A stretch of DNA of 64,000 bases from Haemonchus contortus (lineage: Eukaryota > Nematoda > Chromadorea > Rhabditida > Trichostrongylidae). A program made the translations under genes and the position numbers. The notes under the pieces are model-generated. The model did not search any database, was not told the origin of the DNA, and saw only the letters and a program-made list of their open reading frames with translations. The stretch spans positions 4,108,940-4,172,939 of the forward strand of contig LS997564.1 of the NCBI GenBank assembly GCA_000469685.2, read 5' to 3'. Below, piece by piece: positions 1-11,138 of this stretch; the stretch's first letter is position 1, and each line of letters starts with the position of its first letter.

Positions 1-463
1 CCGCTATTTATTTCCACTGTCCAATCAACTGAAAAGTTATAAGCAGTACTGCCCGCTATCAGTTTCTTTCCAGAAACTACGACGCGTCATCATGCCGTAT
101 CGTCGACGATCATCTCAACGTGAATACGTTCCCATTGGACGGCGTCATTCATCTGATGTGATGTTGTAGATGAATTTTGCTTTTCGCGATATAATGTTCG
201 AGACGAGGAGTCGATTCTGATGAGATTATCAAAAAATCATCATCATCGTACAATTAATAGAGATATATGGAATCAGTCAGAAAGGTTTCTTCATTTGGAA
301 CTTTCTTCGGTGCCGCAAATTTATAGATGAGCCATAACGACCGGTCAAGCCATAACGACCATTACCACTATTCCTACTGAATACGCGCGTCCACAGCTTT
401 CACTTTCATTTTTTTTCTTCATGCAGATCGTTGACCGATCTGGTTGTACCTTTTGATCCATTT
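1..463. other. Window edge, non-coding
   Basis: No gene is supported here. The sequence is AT-rich with no repeat I recognise. A 229-codon open frame on the minus strand (345-1034) runs through this stretch, but its C-terminal half lies inside the inverted-repeat element at 464-727, so it is not accepted as one gene. Confidence 0.5.
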
Positions 464-727
464 GAAGGCACAGTTCACGATAAAAATGATTTCTGGGAAT
501 TCCCTGTAGTATGAATTCGAGACTCTCCCTTGTAACATACCTGCCGTTGAATGGTCGAGAGGGCACAATAAGGGGCCAGAGATTGTATCGTGTGAATGCC
601 ACACCTACATGATCCATCCTTACATGGACTCTCTCGCTTCCTTCGCCACCAATGTGCTCCTTTACATCAACACTTTCGCTTTTCAACCTGAAAAGGCACC
701 TCAAAATTAACGTAAACTGTGCCTTTG
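464..727. repeat. Inverted-repeat element, diverged copy of the AAGGCACAGTT family
   Basis: The left end reads GAAGGCACAGTTCACGAT and the right end, read in reverse complement, reads CAAAGGCACAGTTTACG. These are the same terminal motif as the hairpin element at 27892-28050 (AAAGGCACAGTTCGCGATAA). The interior is longer here and is not an obvious hairpin, so this is a longer relative or a copy with an inserted interior. No transposase is present, so the element is non-autonomous. The terminal motif match is seen directly; membership of one family is inferred. Confidence 0.6.
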
Positions 728-2159
728 ATAGTTGTGCAAAAGTGTATGCCGAATAGCTCGCAGTAATCCAGGTTTCTCTTCGATTTTTTTGAAACTCCCA
801 TGATTTTATTGTCCGTTCACCCATACTTAACAAGTACATCTTTACGACTTTGAATGCGAGCAATCCGGTGCTGGAATTCATTGAGACTTCTGTCAAGAAT
901 CCAGTCTGAAAGCCCTTTTCAGGTGGCCCTGTGCACACCTCGGCTACCGCTTTACAGTCTGAAACAAAAAGGTTGAAGATAGGGTTTGGTCTGGTCAATT
1001 GTTTCCGATATCCTAGTAAGTAGTAGTACTTCATAGTACTTCTATGGAAGCTTCTAGGAAATCCCGAGAGACTTTCGGATTAATGTTAAGTTTTCGGCAG
1101 CTACTTACCACACAACCTTCTAGTACTAGCCTAAAGCCGAGTAGATAGGTCTAGCATAACGGATGTTCTTGTTCTTGCAGTAAACAAATTGTTGGCATAA
1201 TTGTTTACATTCGAAAGAGACAGTCAGACTTAGAGTTGTTAGTCAAGAATTCTACTAATACTACATAGAAGTCAATTGATTTAGTTGAATCGAGAATTTT
1301 TTGACTTATTTATTGTGATGTCTGTTTATTGTCCATACATGGAAGCAATAAAGAATAGTTTGTCTTCATAAATGACGTAGGGAAAAAAGATTTTCGGCGA
1401 ATGTCTATGGTATCGTGATGGTGCCACTTTGCTAAGAAATCACTGAATTTCCTCCTAGAAGGGGCTATGCTCATCTCGTGGGGCTTCTAGAGAAGCCTGG
1501 GCGATTGATTTGTGGATTTCCCTGAATTGATCTTTTCAACTACCTGAAACAGTTTCTTGCCTGGCTTGAAAGCCTCTGCTCCAGTTCTGTTCGAAGTCAG
1601 AAACAGTAGATGCCCTTTTTTAGAAGTTGGATAGGTAGGAGTAAGAGAAACGGCTGTAATTTCGAACAGAAATCAGGAACTTGTATTGAAGATATAATTT
1701 GTTTGTCGTCGCTTGATCTCCAATCAGATATCGATCCATGAAGTTTTAAGACCCTTGCTTCCATACCACCCACCCCGTCCAGCAAAACCCCAACTTCAGG
1801 ACTTAACAATTGAATAACATTGATATTTTTTCGTTTTCTTCATATTTCATGGACATTGCACTAAGTTCATCCTCTACTTTTTAGCCCTTTCGCTCCATTT
1901 TTTCTATTCCTTATTTGTATTTTTTCGAAACTTTTCTGTTAGTCCAACTATCTTTATCACCATTTCGTTTGTCTTTGTTGTTTCTCTATTTTTTTGAACA
2001 ATGTGCAGTTATTTTCTTCGAAATGATTCGCAAATCTGTTCACACCTTGGGCCCACTAACCTCGAACGTTGAGAGCCCATAATATGTATCTAGGGGACAC
2101 GGGAAGTGGGAAGTTGACCATGCCACACCTTTGTTGGATACTTTTTAGGGTTCGTATAC
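728..2159. other. Mostly non-coding; one possible exon end near 958
   Basis: On the minus strand a good acceptor (TTTTTGTTTCAG) stands at 959-970, followed by an open stretch reading leftward that begins DCKAVAEVCTGPPEKGF and includes VSMNSSTGLLAFKV. A GT that could be a donor follows KV. It could be an exon of a gene downstream of the cut-6-like gene, but its phase does not fit the candidate exon at 2160-2308, so a missing exon would be needed. Nothing else in 1000-2159 looks coding. Confidence 0.25.
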
Positions 2160-2308
2160 ATTATTCTTGAGTTCTTCTTCGGTTTCACAGATCGATAAGC
2201 GGCACTCAATTTGGACATCTCTTCTCCTGAAGGGGATCCTATCCTTGAACGCAGCTACTGATTCGTGTAATTGTCGATACGCTATCTCAAATATATGCAA
2301 GCATGAAG
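2160..2308 (-). CDS. Tentative internal exon of an unidentified gene
   Basis: On the minus strand an acceptor (CTTCTTACAG) precedes 49 complete codons ending at a GTATAC donor, in phase 0. The peptide includes FKDRIPFRRRDVQIECR and then LSICETEEELKNN. The pattern 'VQIECRLSICE' vaguely recalls the end of zona pellucida domains (hydrophobic-x-C-x-hydrophobic-x-x-C), but this is too short to assign. It lies just downstream of the cut-6-like gene in the same orientation. It could be a separate downstream gene or a chance open frame. No neighbouring exon in matching phase was found. Confidence 0.3.
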
Positions 2309-2488
2309 CTGTAAGAAGGTACGGTACTACGTTCTTAGCAGCACAATCAACCAGTATTTTGTTAGAGAGGAGGAAAGAGTTCAGATCTCGTCGGATGCCG
2401 AACATCCTTCAGTTTGGCCTGGGTATGCTAACTGTAAAACTCAAAGTAGGAGGACAAAGCATTCAACGCTAATCATTTCCCATTCATG

Positions 2489-2732
2489 GTGCGCTCTGCA
2501 TTTGACTCCCATTCAGAATTGTGGTAGCGGTTTGAATGCGCATGCACTGCGCGATGTCCAGCCCATGTATGTATAGGTCAAAGTCTTTACCCTCACGGAC
2601 GAGTCTAGTATCAATCGACCAAACCCGGCGAGATGGAAGGCTTGGGTGTTCCGGACGGGTATCGATTAAAGGTTTGAACCTGGACCATATCTGCGTGATA
2701 GTGGGCCACCTGCCACCTACACCACCTACTCC
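2489..2732 (-). repeat. tRNA-derived SINE, copy 1
   Basis: This is a diverged copy of a roughly 255-bp SINE repeated across the window. The tRNA-like head is at 2732 and reads leftward: the complement of CACCTACACCACCTACT gives an A-box-like GGTGGTGTAGG, and the complement of AAAGGTTTGAACCTGG gives a B-box-like GGTTCAAACC. The body and tail carry the family landmarks 'ATGGAAGGCTTGG' and 'CCCATTCAGAATTGTGG'. Open frames here are shadows of the repeat. Confidence 0.75.
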
Positions 2733-3312
2733 TTTCACAACTCTAAATACATATTTCAGTCATTGAGAAAAATCAATGCTGCGAGCAATTCATCCGGATG
2801 GTCCACGCATGTTTGAGGAATTTTGATCAAAAATTATCGCCTGAAGACCAAAGCGTGCCCATAAATTTATTCAAAAAATCTTCTACATATACTACTCAGC
2901 TCAAAACAATGGTAATCTTCAGAGGTAAGGGAATAGTTTACCTGGGTAGGGGCAGTCTGGAGAATTATCTCTCGTGCTCAAAGTAGGAAGGGCGGTTCAT
3001 TTCACAAAATAATATAATCTTTTGAGCGAATTCCATGAAGTAGATATATGTATAAAGCGAAAATATTGCATTGAAAAGTAAAGGGGATTAGTTAGTTAAT
3101 CACAACATCAATTGGTAAGGTAGGTGATTGAAATAATCGACATTACCGGCAGTCAATCAAATGCGATACTTAATGATAAGGTATAATCAAAGGCGAACTA
3201 CGTTCCAACATTACTTATACTGCTTCTATGAAGTACATGCATATGATTTGCATCAAAAGGTGAATTGCAATCGTATTATTAATTTATGTATATACAAATA
3301 CAACTGTCTTGA

Positions 3313-6300
3313 TCACTTTCGGCGACTTCTGAAGACAAGAATCCATATTACTATAGTAAGAACGGAGATAATTATATTGCCTATGGTGAAAGCGAGGATG
3401 GCGACCGAGTCGAGGACGGACACCTGAATGGAGCTGCATTTTGGAGGCAATCTTCCCTAGTAGACGAAAGGTAAACATACCGATGTCGTGCAACTTGGCA
3501 AATGGTCCACCACTGTCACCGACTCAGTAAATACGTCGACGGTACCCATTCCATCCTTAGTTCTCACTTCTCGGGCCTGAACATTGTCATAAATGAGTAT
3601 GTGGAAGCGAAATATACTCCGTGCTGGTGTTCTACAAGGTGGCTGAGAGTGGTCCTCCCAAATTGCACGGGCCATTACGAGAGCTGTAGAGGGATCCGGG
3701 AACGGCTCACCCGTTAGTTGGTACAAGTATAATATTTCCCATAGGGGTTACAGGGGCCGAAGGGGCCAAATATATAGGTAGGGCCTCACACTCAGTCTGA
3801 GTCGTTTCCTGTACCCAGGCACTGGGAAACATAAAAACTTTTTGTGTGAAATGGTAGAACGGATACAGTGACAGGTATGAGCTAATAGATAGCACAGGTG
3901 CAAAGGTACCGCAAAGAGTCTAATTTCTGTACCAAAATAGAAAGTCGCCCTGGAGATCCCTATCTTTGTCTCTGTGTCTGGGACTGATGATTACGATTAT
4001 GCTACGGCTTGGCCGTTACCCGCTGTCTTCTCGTGCTCGGGTTGAACCTACCTGTTGGGAACTTTCTTACTGTAGGCTAGGCTACAGTTCGTTACAATGA
4101 TAACAGTAAATTCGTTTGGTTACCTTTCTCCGACTTCCGTGATGATGATGGTGATGGCCATCTTCACCAGGTAATGTAGGACAGTCTTTTGGTGGCGTGA
4201 TGCCATCACAACCACCGTCGTATTTTAGACAAAGGGTTATCTGAAAGTATTTCTGGTTGTAGCATCCAATTTCTTTCAATTTTGCCTGTTCGGCTGAGCC
4301 AATCATCATTATTTTGGGTATTTTTCATGATGGTTTGCAAGGGCATTTGAGCTTGACGGCTCGCCCAAGGTCGTACCTGACACTGGAACTGCAAAACTGG
4401 ACGGTCGGCATATTTGAAGACATGGTAGGCCTTGGTCGCAAGACGTAGTGAACTGTCATACTCGGGAGTTGACAACAGGACAGCATCAAGACCACATCTG
4501 AATGTATCCCAAATTTAGATCGAGTAAAATAACAAAAGGAAATTTCAGTTGTAAGTATTAGCATGGAAAGGTTACATCTCAGTGGCTAAATCACTCACCC
4601 TCTTTCTCCAAGTATATCAACTCGATCACCAAATCCATTATCCACATAACAAGAATGAACCAACATTCCAAAAGTGTCCTTCTTTTCAATTTCAATGCAT
4701 TCCCAACTGAAATATTTCAAAATTTCGAGAATATAGGCAAAATAAACAGATCGATTGACTCCGATTTCGCCAGTCATTATGCTTCACCGAGGTGTCCTAC
4801 CGATGATAAACGCTTTCTCCAAGTGTAGCAAAGCGGACGATTTCTCCATCTGGGCTGCCCTTTCTAAGCGTATAGGAGCACTGTGGCATTTGGTAGACTT
4901 TCTCACGGAACTGGGTAGTAATCATGCTGGAATATTAGGATTTTAATCGACCAAAAAAAAAGACTTGAAGAATCCATGAAGAAAGAAATAACCTGACTGA
5001 TAGCGGAACGGTGACTTTCTTGTCAGCTTCCATATAAAAGCATTGAATTTTCACCATTTGATCGACTTTCGTCATGAAGCTAAAGTTTCGTTGGATTCGT
5101 ATAATATAGTTCCTCACAAAAGAATTAAGCTCAAGCAGATGAGAGAGATACGGTAACACTCCTAGTTCTTTCTGATAGGTTGGCCAAAAGTAGTGCATGA
5201 CCCTGAATTGTCTACCATTTCAAAGGCTGGATCTCTGGGAATTGAGCCACAGGATGGATCTACTTCATAGATTCCGCAACAGAACATCTCCCTCCATAAT
5301 TCTCCTCAGGAGGTGACCGACGTTTTCTAATAGTTAGATTTTCAGGCCTCATGGGAATGGGGAAGAAGGGAGTGAGGGTTGGAGTTTCGGGAGATGGATC
5401 CCGTCAACGAGTATATGCTCTTTTCTGTAGGGGTAACGTATGTATCCTCACGTTCTGCTCAAAATTTCGAGGAATTGTGTCGGAACGCTCCGAGCCTATT
5501 CTGAAGATATGAACAAAGATTCTGGGCATTCAAGCAAGTAAATATTCACTTACAGTGTATGGAACATGAAGACAACAGTCATCTCGACAAAGATCCCTCG
5601 TGGATTCAACTAGAATAGGAGAATGATAAGCGAAGTTTAATGAAACTTCGAGGGAATCCTTCACGTACCGATCGATATCTGTGCACATTACAGGCATTGA
5701 ACGGTACGGTGATGCCGATGCTTCTCGGATCAGCGAATTTCTCCGGTCCGGCACGACATTCCTCCTGATGGAAGTGGTCCATGACGAAAACGTAGCCGTC
5801 GAAAGGTTTCTTAGTCGACGCTCGAACTCCGACACGGTCAGGACCACAGATGATGTCAGGTGTACCGGGCCCTTGAACACACAACAATGCCTATCGATTT
5901 CGAAGCTAGTCAGATTTTCGGTTTTTTCGTCACTTGTGTGGAAAAATGTATAAAAGTAAAAAAACGCGGTATGTGGAAAAATGGAAAGAGAAGTTGTGTT
6001 TCTGTTTCGAACGGACGTGAAAAGATCAACAAAAATTAACTCACTAAATTCGGTTTTGCACATGTCCCAGGTAAGCGAATCGGCCAGTGATTTGTCGAGT
6101 TGATCGAACGATTCCACTGTGAAAACTCTCACAGGATTACCAGTGATCGGAAATTCAGATATGAAATATGTTAAGAATCGAATCAGTGTACACTAACATG
6201 CAGAAGTTTTTTTATTGATCAGAAAGAAAATTTCAAGTCAATCCAGAAGAAAAAGGTCATTTGACGGTCTTTTTTTTGGGCATATAGAGGGACAGGGTTG

Positions 6301-9300
6301 AGAAAGTTGGAAGAATGGGCAGTCGAATTTTTATTTCAAAATTAGTGTACGCATTGAGTGCTATTTTTTTAGTTTGCGCCCAAGTTATCATTCCCTCCTA
6401 GACTGCATTTGTAGTTATCCTGGTAGGAAGAGGTAGCTTGAGAATAAAAGAGAAGGATGCCGGGCATAAATGGTGGTGAGGGCCTTTTTTCCGAAGAGCA
6501 CGCTTAACTTTGGACCGCGTTTTGTTTGATGGTGAAGATATTCCGAGCAGTACGTACCGACTAGCTCAATTCGCAAGACTTTAAGATTAGATGAGGGGGA
6601 GGGGTGGGTTGGTTGCTTCATCGGTATGCGGTTCTATTAGCTCGAGGTTTGGTTCTACTGTGAACGAAACTACTAGTGGATATTCCGTTCCTTCATCTTT
6701 GATATACTATCTTTTCGGAGAAAAACTAGGCTATCAACGCAAGAAAGACTGCTGTTGAAGGTTTACCTGGTGAAGCTGGTGGACATTAACAAGGTTGGTG
6801 ACGCCTATTGCATACACCATGATGTGGGCGTCTCGTAGTAGCTGAGCCTGTTCGGAGACTTCATCCTGGAAAAAGCAGAGAAAAGATACATTGAAACAAA
6901 ATTCAATTTCATATAACTTTTTCTGGGCTAGAATGGAGAGAAATTTAAATGCAGAAGGTTCAGGCGATAAGGAAAGATTATACGGTAATGGAGGAACGAA
7001 GGTTCTAGAAAAAGGATTCTCCTTAGTACTACACCAGACAACTTTCTATGTCTTATTTACTGCTTTAATGAGTAATGTAAGAGAATAACAGGAAGCAGAA
7101 GTAACTAGTAATTGAGTCACGGATAGTAAGCATAGCCTAAGCTGGTCTGACACATTATTTTAGCCCTTTTTGACTAAATAAAGCAGTTACTGGGAAACGT
7201 GAAGTCAAACAAGTTCAAAATACTGAAAACTTTCGTGTACCCGCTGATTTTACTCAAACGAAACTTGACCAGTATATCAGAGGTAAGTAAGCTAAGCCTC
7301 AAGTGCTTCTCTGCAAATTTTACTTGAGTCCAGCTCGTGCTTTCAACATTAAATCCTAAGGCATCATGAGATTTCCTGGTGACAACTGGAAATGCTACTA
7401 GTAATCATTCTCTTGATCTGCCCTCCCTGATTACATGAATTTGACCCATCAGTCGTTATCGATTCTGTCAGTTAATAACCTCTGCCTAACCAGAAAGGCT
7501 GCCAAAATACCCACCTCTCACTCATTGATTGTTGTTTTCGTTGATTCTCTCACTTCAGAAATCTAACAACTTTCATTTTTATGGGATTTTTCGGGCAATA
7601 AAATTAGTTCTCTCTGATTCGAGTTCGGTCTATTCTCATGCAGGATTTAGTAGGCCACTGAGAATTTCTACTTTTTATGGTTTTTCATGCCTGTCTAAAC
7701 AACATTCTCGTGATGGAGCAGTTATTCTCGAAATAATAAAACTATCCCAAAGTTACGGTGCTATATAATTTTTTTTTCAGGAGCCGAATAAGGAATATAC
7801 GTAAAGAATACCACAAGAGGCACGCTTGTCAATTGAGAGAAGCAGCAAAGGAATTCAAGCCAAAGTAACCAAAGTATTTTTAAAGTTTCTGGATCTTAGA
7901 AGGAAATCAAAAGAAAGCTGTTTGAGGTAAAGCAGAATTCAAAAACTCCAAGCGTTTGTTCGAATACTGTGGGAAAGATATTTGTAGGTATCATCGGAAC
8001 TAGGGTAAGCCCTACCTGACTTTGTCCATCGGTAACCACTACGGCCACCTTTGGAATATCTCCACCTCGAGCACCGTCGAATCCTCGATCCAATGCCAAT
8101 TTCAACGCCTGCCCTGTGTTAGTGGCTCCGGAAAGAAAGTTGATCCGTTGAATTGCCCACTCCAACTGAAATCAGGCGAGTTCAATGCTGTGACTGGTTT
8201 CCATCCAGATACTCATTAAATAGGGACACTTGAATTGCATGGAATGGAAGCCTCAGAGCATGGCCTAAAGATCAATACGGCAGGTCAATAAATCGGGAAA
8301 AGTGGCAAAACTCAACTTTGAAACCTTTTATCTGGGTTGAAGAATCACCTGTTCACATCTTTGGGTGATTCAGTGGGTTATTCCTTTATACTCCCTATAC
8401 CTAATTGTGAGTGGTTCCCACTTTGAGTTAACTGGAACATTTACGAAATCCTGATGGGGGTGGTGAATCCTTACCTTCTTAAAAAAAGACATCAAGTTCA
8501 GAATTACAAATGCACTACCATTGCGGAACTGATTCGTATTGATACCACGCGTGAGCACATTCGGGTGTAAACACCGCAGACCTGCCCTTCCCCTACTTCA
8601 CGGTTCCTCCCTCCCCGCACTCTTCTACTATCCTGACCAGAAGCCAGTTGTGCAGTTATGTATAGGTTGAAGAGGGTTGGCTTCAGTCAGAAGAAGGTCC
8701 AAATCGTTGCACGCCTGAGACGAACCTGTGTTGGATGGGTGTATTGATTGAGACTGAACTCTAGTCGTGGAGTTTCAGCATATTGAATGATAGCCATTCG
8801 ACTACCTTCACTGGATATGTTCATTCGTTGGGCCAAATGCATTGCGAAAGCAATCTGAATAGAATTTTTGTTATTCTGAGACCTCTGTAACCTGAAATAC
8901 CCGAAAATAAGTAGAATGATGATCCCCTATCATTGGTAAATGAAAAAAGTATTATAAATAATCAATAATAGTATTATATGTAATCAACTCAATCATTTTT
9001 TTTGATAATCTTCATACTAATTTTCTCTATCTCTTGTTTTTTCGGCAATTTTTCGTCCACATTTTTTTAGGTTTTTTTTCTTATCAAATATTTACGAAAA
9101 CAAACAGTGTAGCTTTTCCCAATAAACTATCTAAATTTCCAGAAATTGTGAGGAAAAGGCACACTCATATACAAGTATAGAAACTATCTATATGAAATAC
9201 TGTGTGGATATAACAAAATATATCAATTAGTAAATATCGTGGTTCAATTGTGTACAGCAGAGAAACTTGCAAACCTGATTTCGAAACGTATCATCACCGA

Positions 9301-9829
9301 TAGATCCAGATCCATCCAATATCAACAGGAGATCGACGGATTTGTTGCTTACACATTCTAAACTTTGGTATTTCGTATCAGTATTTCATCGATAATCGAT
9401 ATTCAGGAACACAGAGACGCATAGGGAACCTTACACAGGGTCGGGTACGTCACATGGGGTAGGCTGGTCCGCCCTTTTTTTGGTGGGGAGGGGTTAGGTA
9501 AAGCGGTTTGGGGGTAGGTAAGGGGAGGAGGGCGTAGTACTCATGCGGAAGTGGGTATAGGGGATTCACGTGGTCAAGTGGCCTTACTGAAAAGGCCATT
9601 TTCCTTGAATCTACTTTCGTAGTATGAGGTAGAGGTTTTCAAGTAGAGGAAAGAGAATGATTTTTCCATCTGGATGAGCTTTCAATGGTCTAGAGGCTTA
9701 ACGTCAAGGGAGATAATAAGTAATACTTCGAAGTAACTTGCCATGGATCAATTCGGAATCAACAAGACCGTTATCGATCGGATTTGAAAACAGGCCCATA
9801 AAGAGCAGCGTGAGCAGCCAAAGGATCCT
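3313..9829 (-). CDS. cut-6: CUT-6-like cuticulin: vWA domain, ZP domain, transmembrane tail
   Basis: Fifteen exons join in phase on the minus strand: 9742-9829, 9275-9357, 8726-8854, 8016-8165, 6767-6865, 6045-6147, 5669-5871, 5554-5609, 4993-5079, 4801-4926, 4599-4706, 4377-4497, 4124-4240, 3481-3576 and 3313-3423 (stop TGA at 3313-3315). They total 1677 nt, about 558 residues. Order: hydrophobic signal sequence (RILWLLTLLFMGLF), vWA domain with MIDAS motif DGSGS, ZP domain, a six-histidine run before a basic SRRK site, then one transmembrane helix and a short basic tail (FRSRRK). Among nematode proteins I know, vWA joined to ZP is the CUT-6 layout; that protein is a cuticle matrix component affecting dauer body shape in C. 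elegans. The initiator ATG is not in the first exon seen: 9742-9829 starts after an acceptor (ACTTTCAG), so a short upstream exon is expected. The first intron has a GC donor, and the acceptor at 6147 is unusual. Confidence 0.93.
4124..5871 (-). other. cut-6: ZP domain exons of the cut-6-like gene
   Basis: Exon 5669-5871 starts PGTPDIICGPDRVGVRASTK, a typical nematode cuticlin ZP start, and includes QEECRAGPEKF and VPFNACNVHRYRS. Exon 5554-5609 gives LNPRGIFVEMTVVFMFHT, 4993-5079 gives FMTKVDQMVKIQCFYMEADK, 4801-4926 includes MPQCSYTLRKGSPDGEIVRF, 4599-4706 includes GMLVHSCYVDNGFGDRVDIL, 4377-4497 includes AYHVFKYADRPVLQFQCQ, and 4124-4240 gives ITLCLKYDGGCDGITPPKDC. ZP domains polymerise extracellular matrix proteins. 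The cysteine spacing looks complete. A HHHHHHGSRRK stretch follows and is a likely site for furin-like release of the ectodomain. Confidence 0.93.
6045..9357 (-). other. cut-6: vWA domain exons of the cut-6-like gene
   Basis: Exon 9275-9357 holds strand 1 and the MIDAS motif (SVDLLLILDGSGSIGDDTF). Exon 8726-8854 encodes IAFAMHLAQRMN and continues to LEFSLNQYTHPTQ. Exon 8016-8165 encodes the helix starting LEWAIQRINFLSGATNTGQ, with the MIDAS threonine in GATNTG, and ends at VAVVVTDGQSQ, with the third MIDAS loop (TDG). Exon 6767-6865 gives DEVSEQAQLLRDAHIMVYAIG. Exon 6045-6147 gives ITGNPVRVFTVESFDQLDKS and ends in CKTEF. All MIDAS elements (DxSxS, T, D) are present, so metal-dependent ligand binding is plausible by family knowledge. 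All joins keep phase. Confidence 0.92.
9741..9742 (-). other. GC-AG intron donor in the cut-6-like gene
   Basis: Exon 9742-9829 ends CATG and the intron begins GCAAGT. No GT nearby gives the required phase: the next exon (9275-9357) needs one base before AATGTGT, and G joined to AA gives a glutamate codon and an uninterrupted frame into CVSNKSVDLLL. GC donors are a known minor class and usually have an otherwise strong consensus, as here. Confidence 0.75.
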
Positions 9830-10880
9830 CTGAAAGTGAGTTGGTGTGAAGTTGGAGAAATCCTTGCAGTACTTCTATTTGCCTTTGAATAATGGAAAAT
9901 CTTACAGCCATTTGACAGTTCATATCACTGCTTATCATTGCATTTCTGATCTCTGGTCTAATCCAATTCTTTCATCGCCTGTGGCTGCTTTTGTCAGAAT
10001 TCCTAATGAGATAGGTCGAAGAAGTAGTAAGTATACTGCAGAAGGGCTGATACGACAAGCAAGCTGAAAGGAAATGTGTGAATGTGAGCGAATTATCAGG
10101 ATTACAGGTAGTCGAAATAAATGAGAGCTACTTAGCGAACGCGAGAGTTAGCGACGGATGTGTCTGTGAGGTAGATGTCAAGCGAAAACCCTGCAAGGAC
10201 GTCAGCAACGGGAAGCATAGCCATGAGTGCGGAAACCATCTGGGGTGCTCAACAACAGGAGGCATAGCCAATAGTTGCTGGATCGAACCTCATTTGAGAT
10301 CAATCAGGGGTTTCTTCTCACTAATCTAATTAGTACCCAGCTGATCGGAGGTAAATTATGGCCTTGAGAATCCACTAGCTCCACTCCTGTTCTCATCCCT
10401 CTCCTATATCCCTTGTAAGCCACGCACCCAATCAGGGGCTTCTATATGGAAGTTGGATAAAAGTTACTGTAGCCGACAAGTACTGAGTCCATTTTCCATA
10501 GTTGAACAATAAACCTTTTATGAAAGGAGGTTCTCACTGGTGTAAGTGAATCGACCAATGTATTAACAGATCAGAGTACTCCAGAACGAACATTCGTCGA
10601 GGAATGCATATGGTTGATAAGATTTTTCTCAATCCAACATAATCTCTATCTATTCGGTTGGAAAGGCCTCATTTTATTCAATATTCATTTAAAATATAGT
10701 ATGACATTATTTTATTTTTTTAACACATAGTATATCACATCATACCATACATTATGACATTATAGGATCACTATATATCACATAAGATAAGCTTAAAGGA
10801 ACGTTTTTTAGGGCGATGGAAATTTCATTTTCAGCGTTAAAAAAAGAATAAAGTTTTTGGCGTCAATCAATCCCGATCCT
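9830..10880. other. Region upstream of the cut-6-like gene
   Basis: This holds the promoter and the missing first exon of the minus-strand gene, but I cannot place either. Two short plus-strand open frames (9846-10067 and 10078-10329) show no recognisable motif and are probably chance. At 10680-10790 the sequence is AT-rich with repeated ATATCACAT/ATTATGACATTA-like words. No promoter element is claimed. Confidence 0.4.
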
Positions 10881-11138
10881 GAGGGATGCGCCCCCGCACT
10901 CGACTTCCATTCAGAATCGTAGTGGCGTAATGAGTACGTATGTGGCCTATACAATGACTTGCAGTGGCCAGCCGATGCACGAGCCAGTGCTTTTATCCTT
11001 CCAAAGAGTCTGGAACCAATCCACCGACCCCGGAGGGATGGAAGGCTTGGTTGGCCTAGGTGGGCATCGATCCGGGATTCGAATCCCTGACCGTGCGTGT
11101 GATATAGTGCGCCACTTGCCACTACACCACCTCCGCCC
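10881..11138 (-). repeat. tRNA-derived SINE, copy 2 (best-preserved)
   Basis: This is the best copy of the family, about 258 bp. Read on the minus strand it starts GGGCGGAGGTGGTGTAGTGG (A-box region), continues to CAGGGATTCGAATCCC (B-box GGATTCGAATCCC), then has a tRNA-unrelated body with AAGCCTTCCATCCCTCC and CATCGGCTGGCCACTGCAAG, and ends near ATTCTGAATGGAAGTCGAG. Spacing of A and B boxes is right for an internal RNA polymerase III promoter. The overlapping open frames are by-products. Confidence 0.85.

Noticed and set aside
345..1034. 229-codon minus-strand open frame as a gene
   Set aside because: Roughly its C-terminal half lies within the inverted-repeat element at 464-727, and a splice acceptor interrupts its start. 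At most part of the left half may be an exon.
4124..4240. Cloning His-tag contamination
   Set aside because: The six histidines lie in a phase-consistent exon between conserved ZP sequence and a processing site, with introns on both sides.
10881..11138. True tRNA gene from the A/B boxes and CAGGGATTCGAATCCC
   Set aside because: The same head occurs with the same 3' body in about nine copies, and no acceptor stem closes. It is a SINE.
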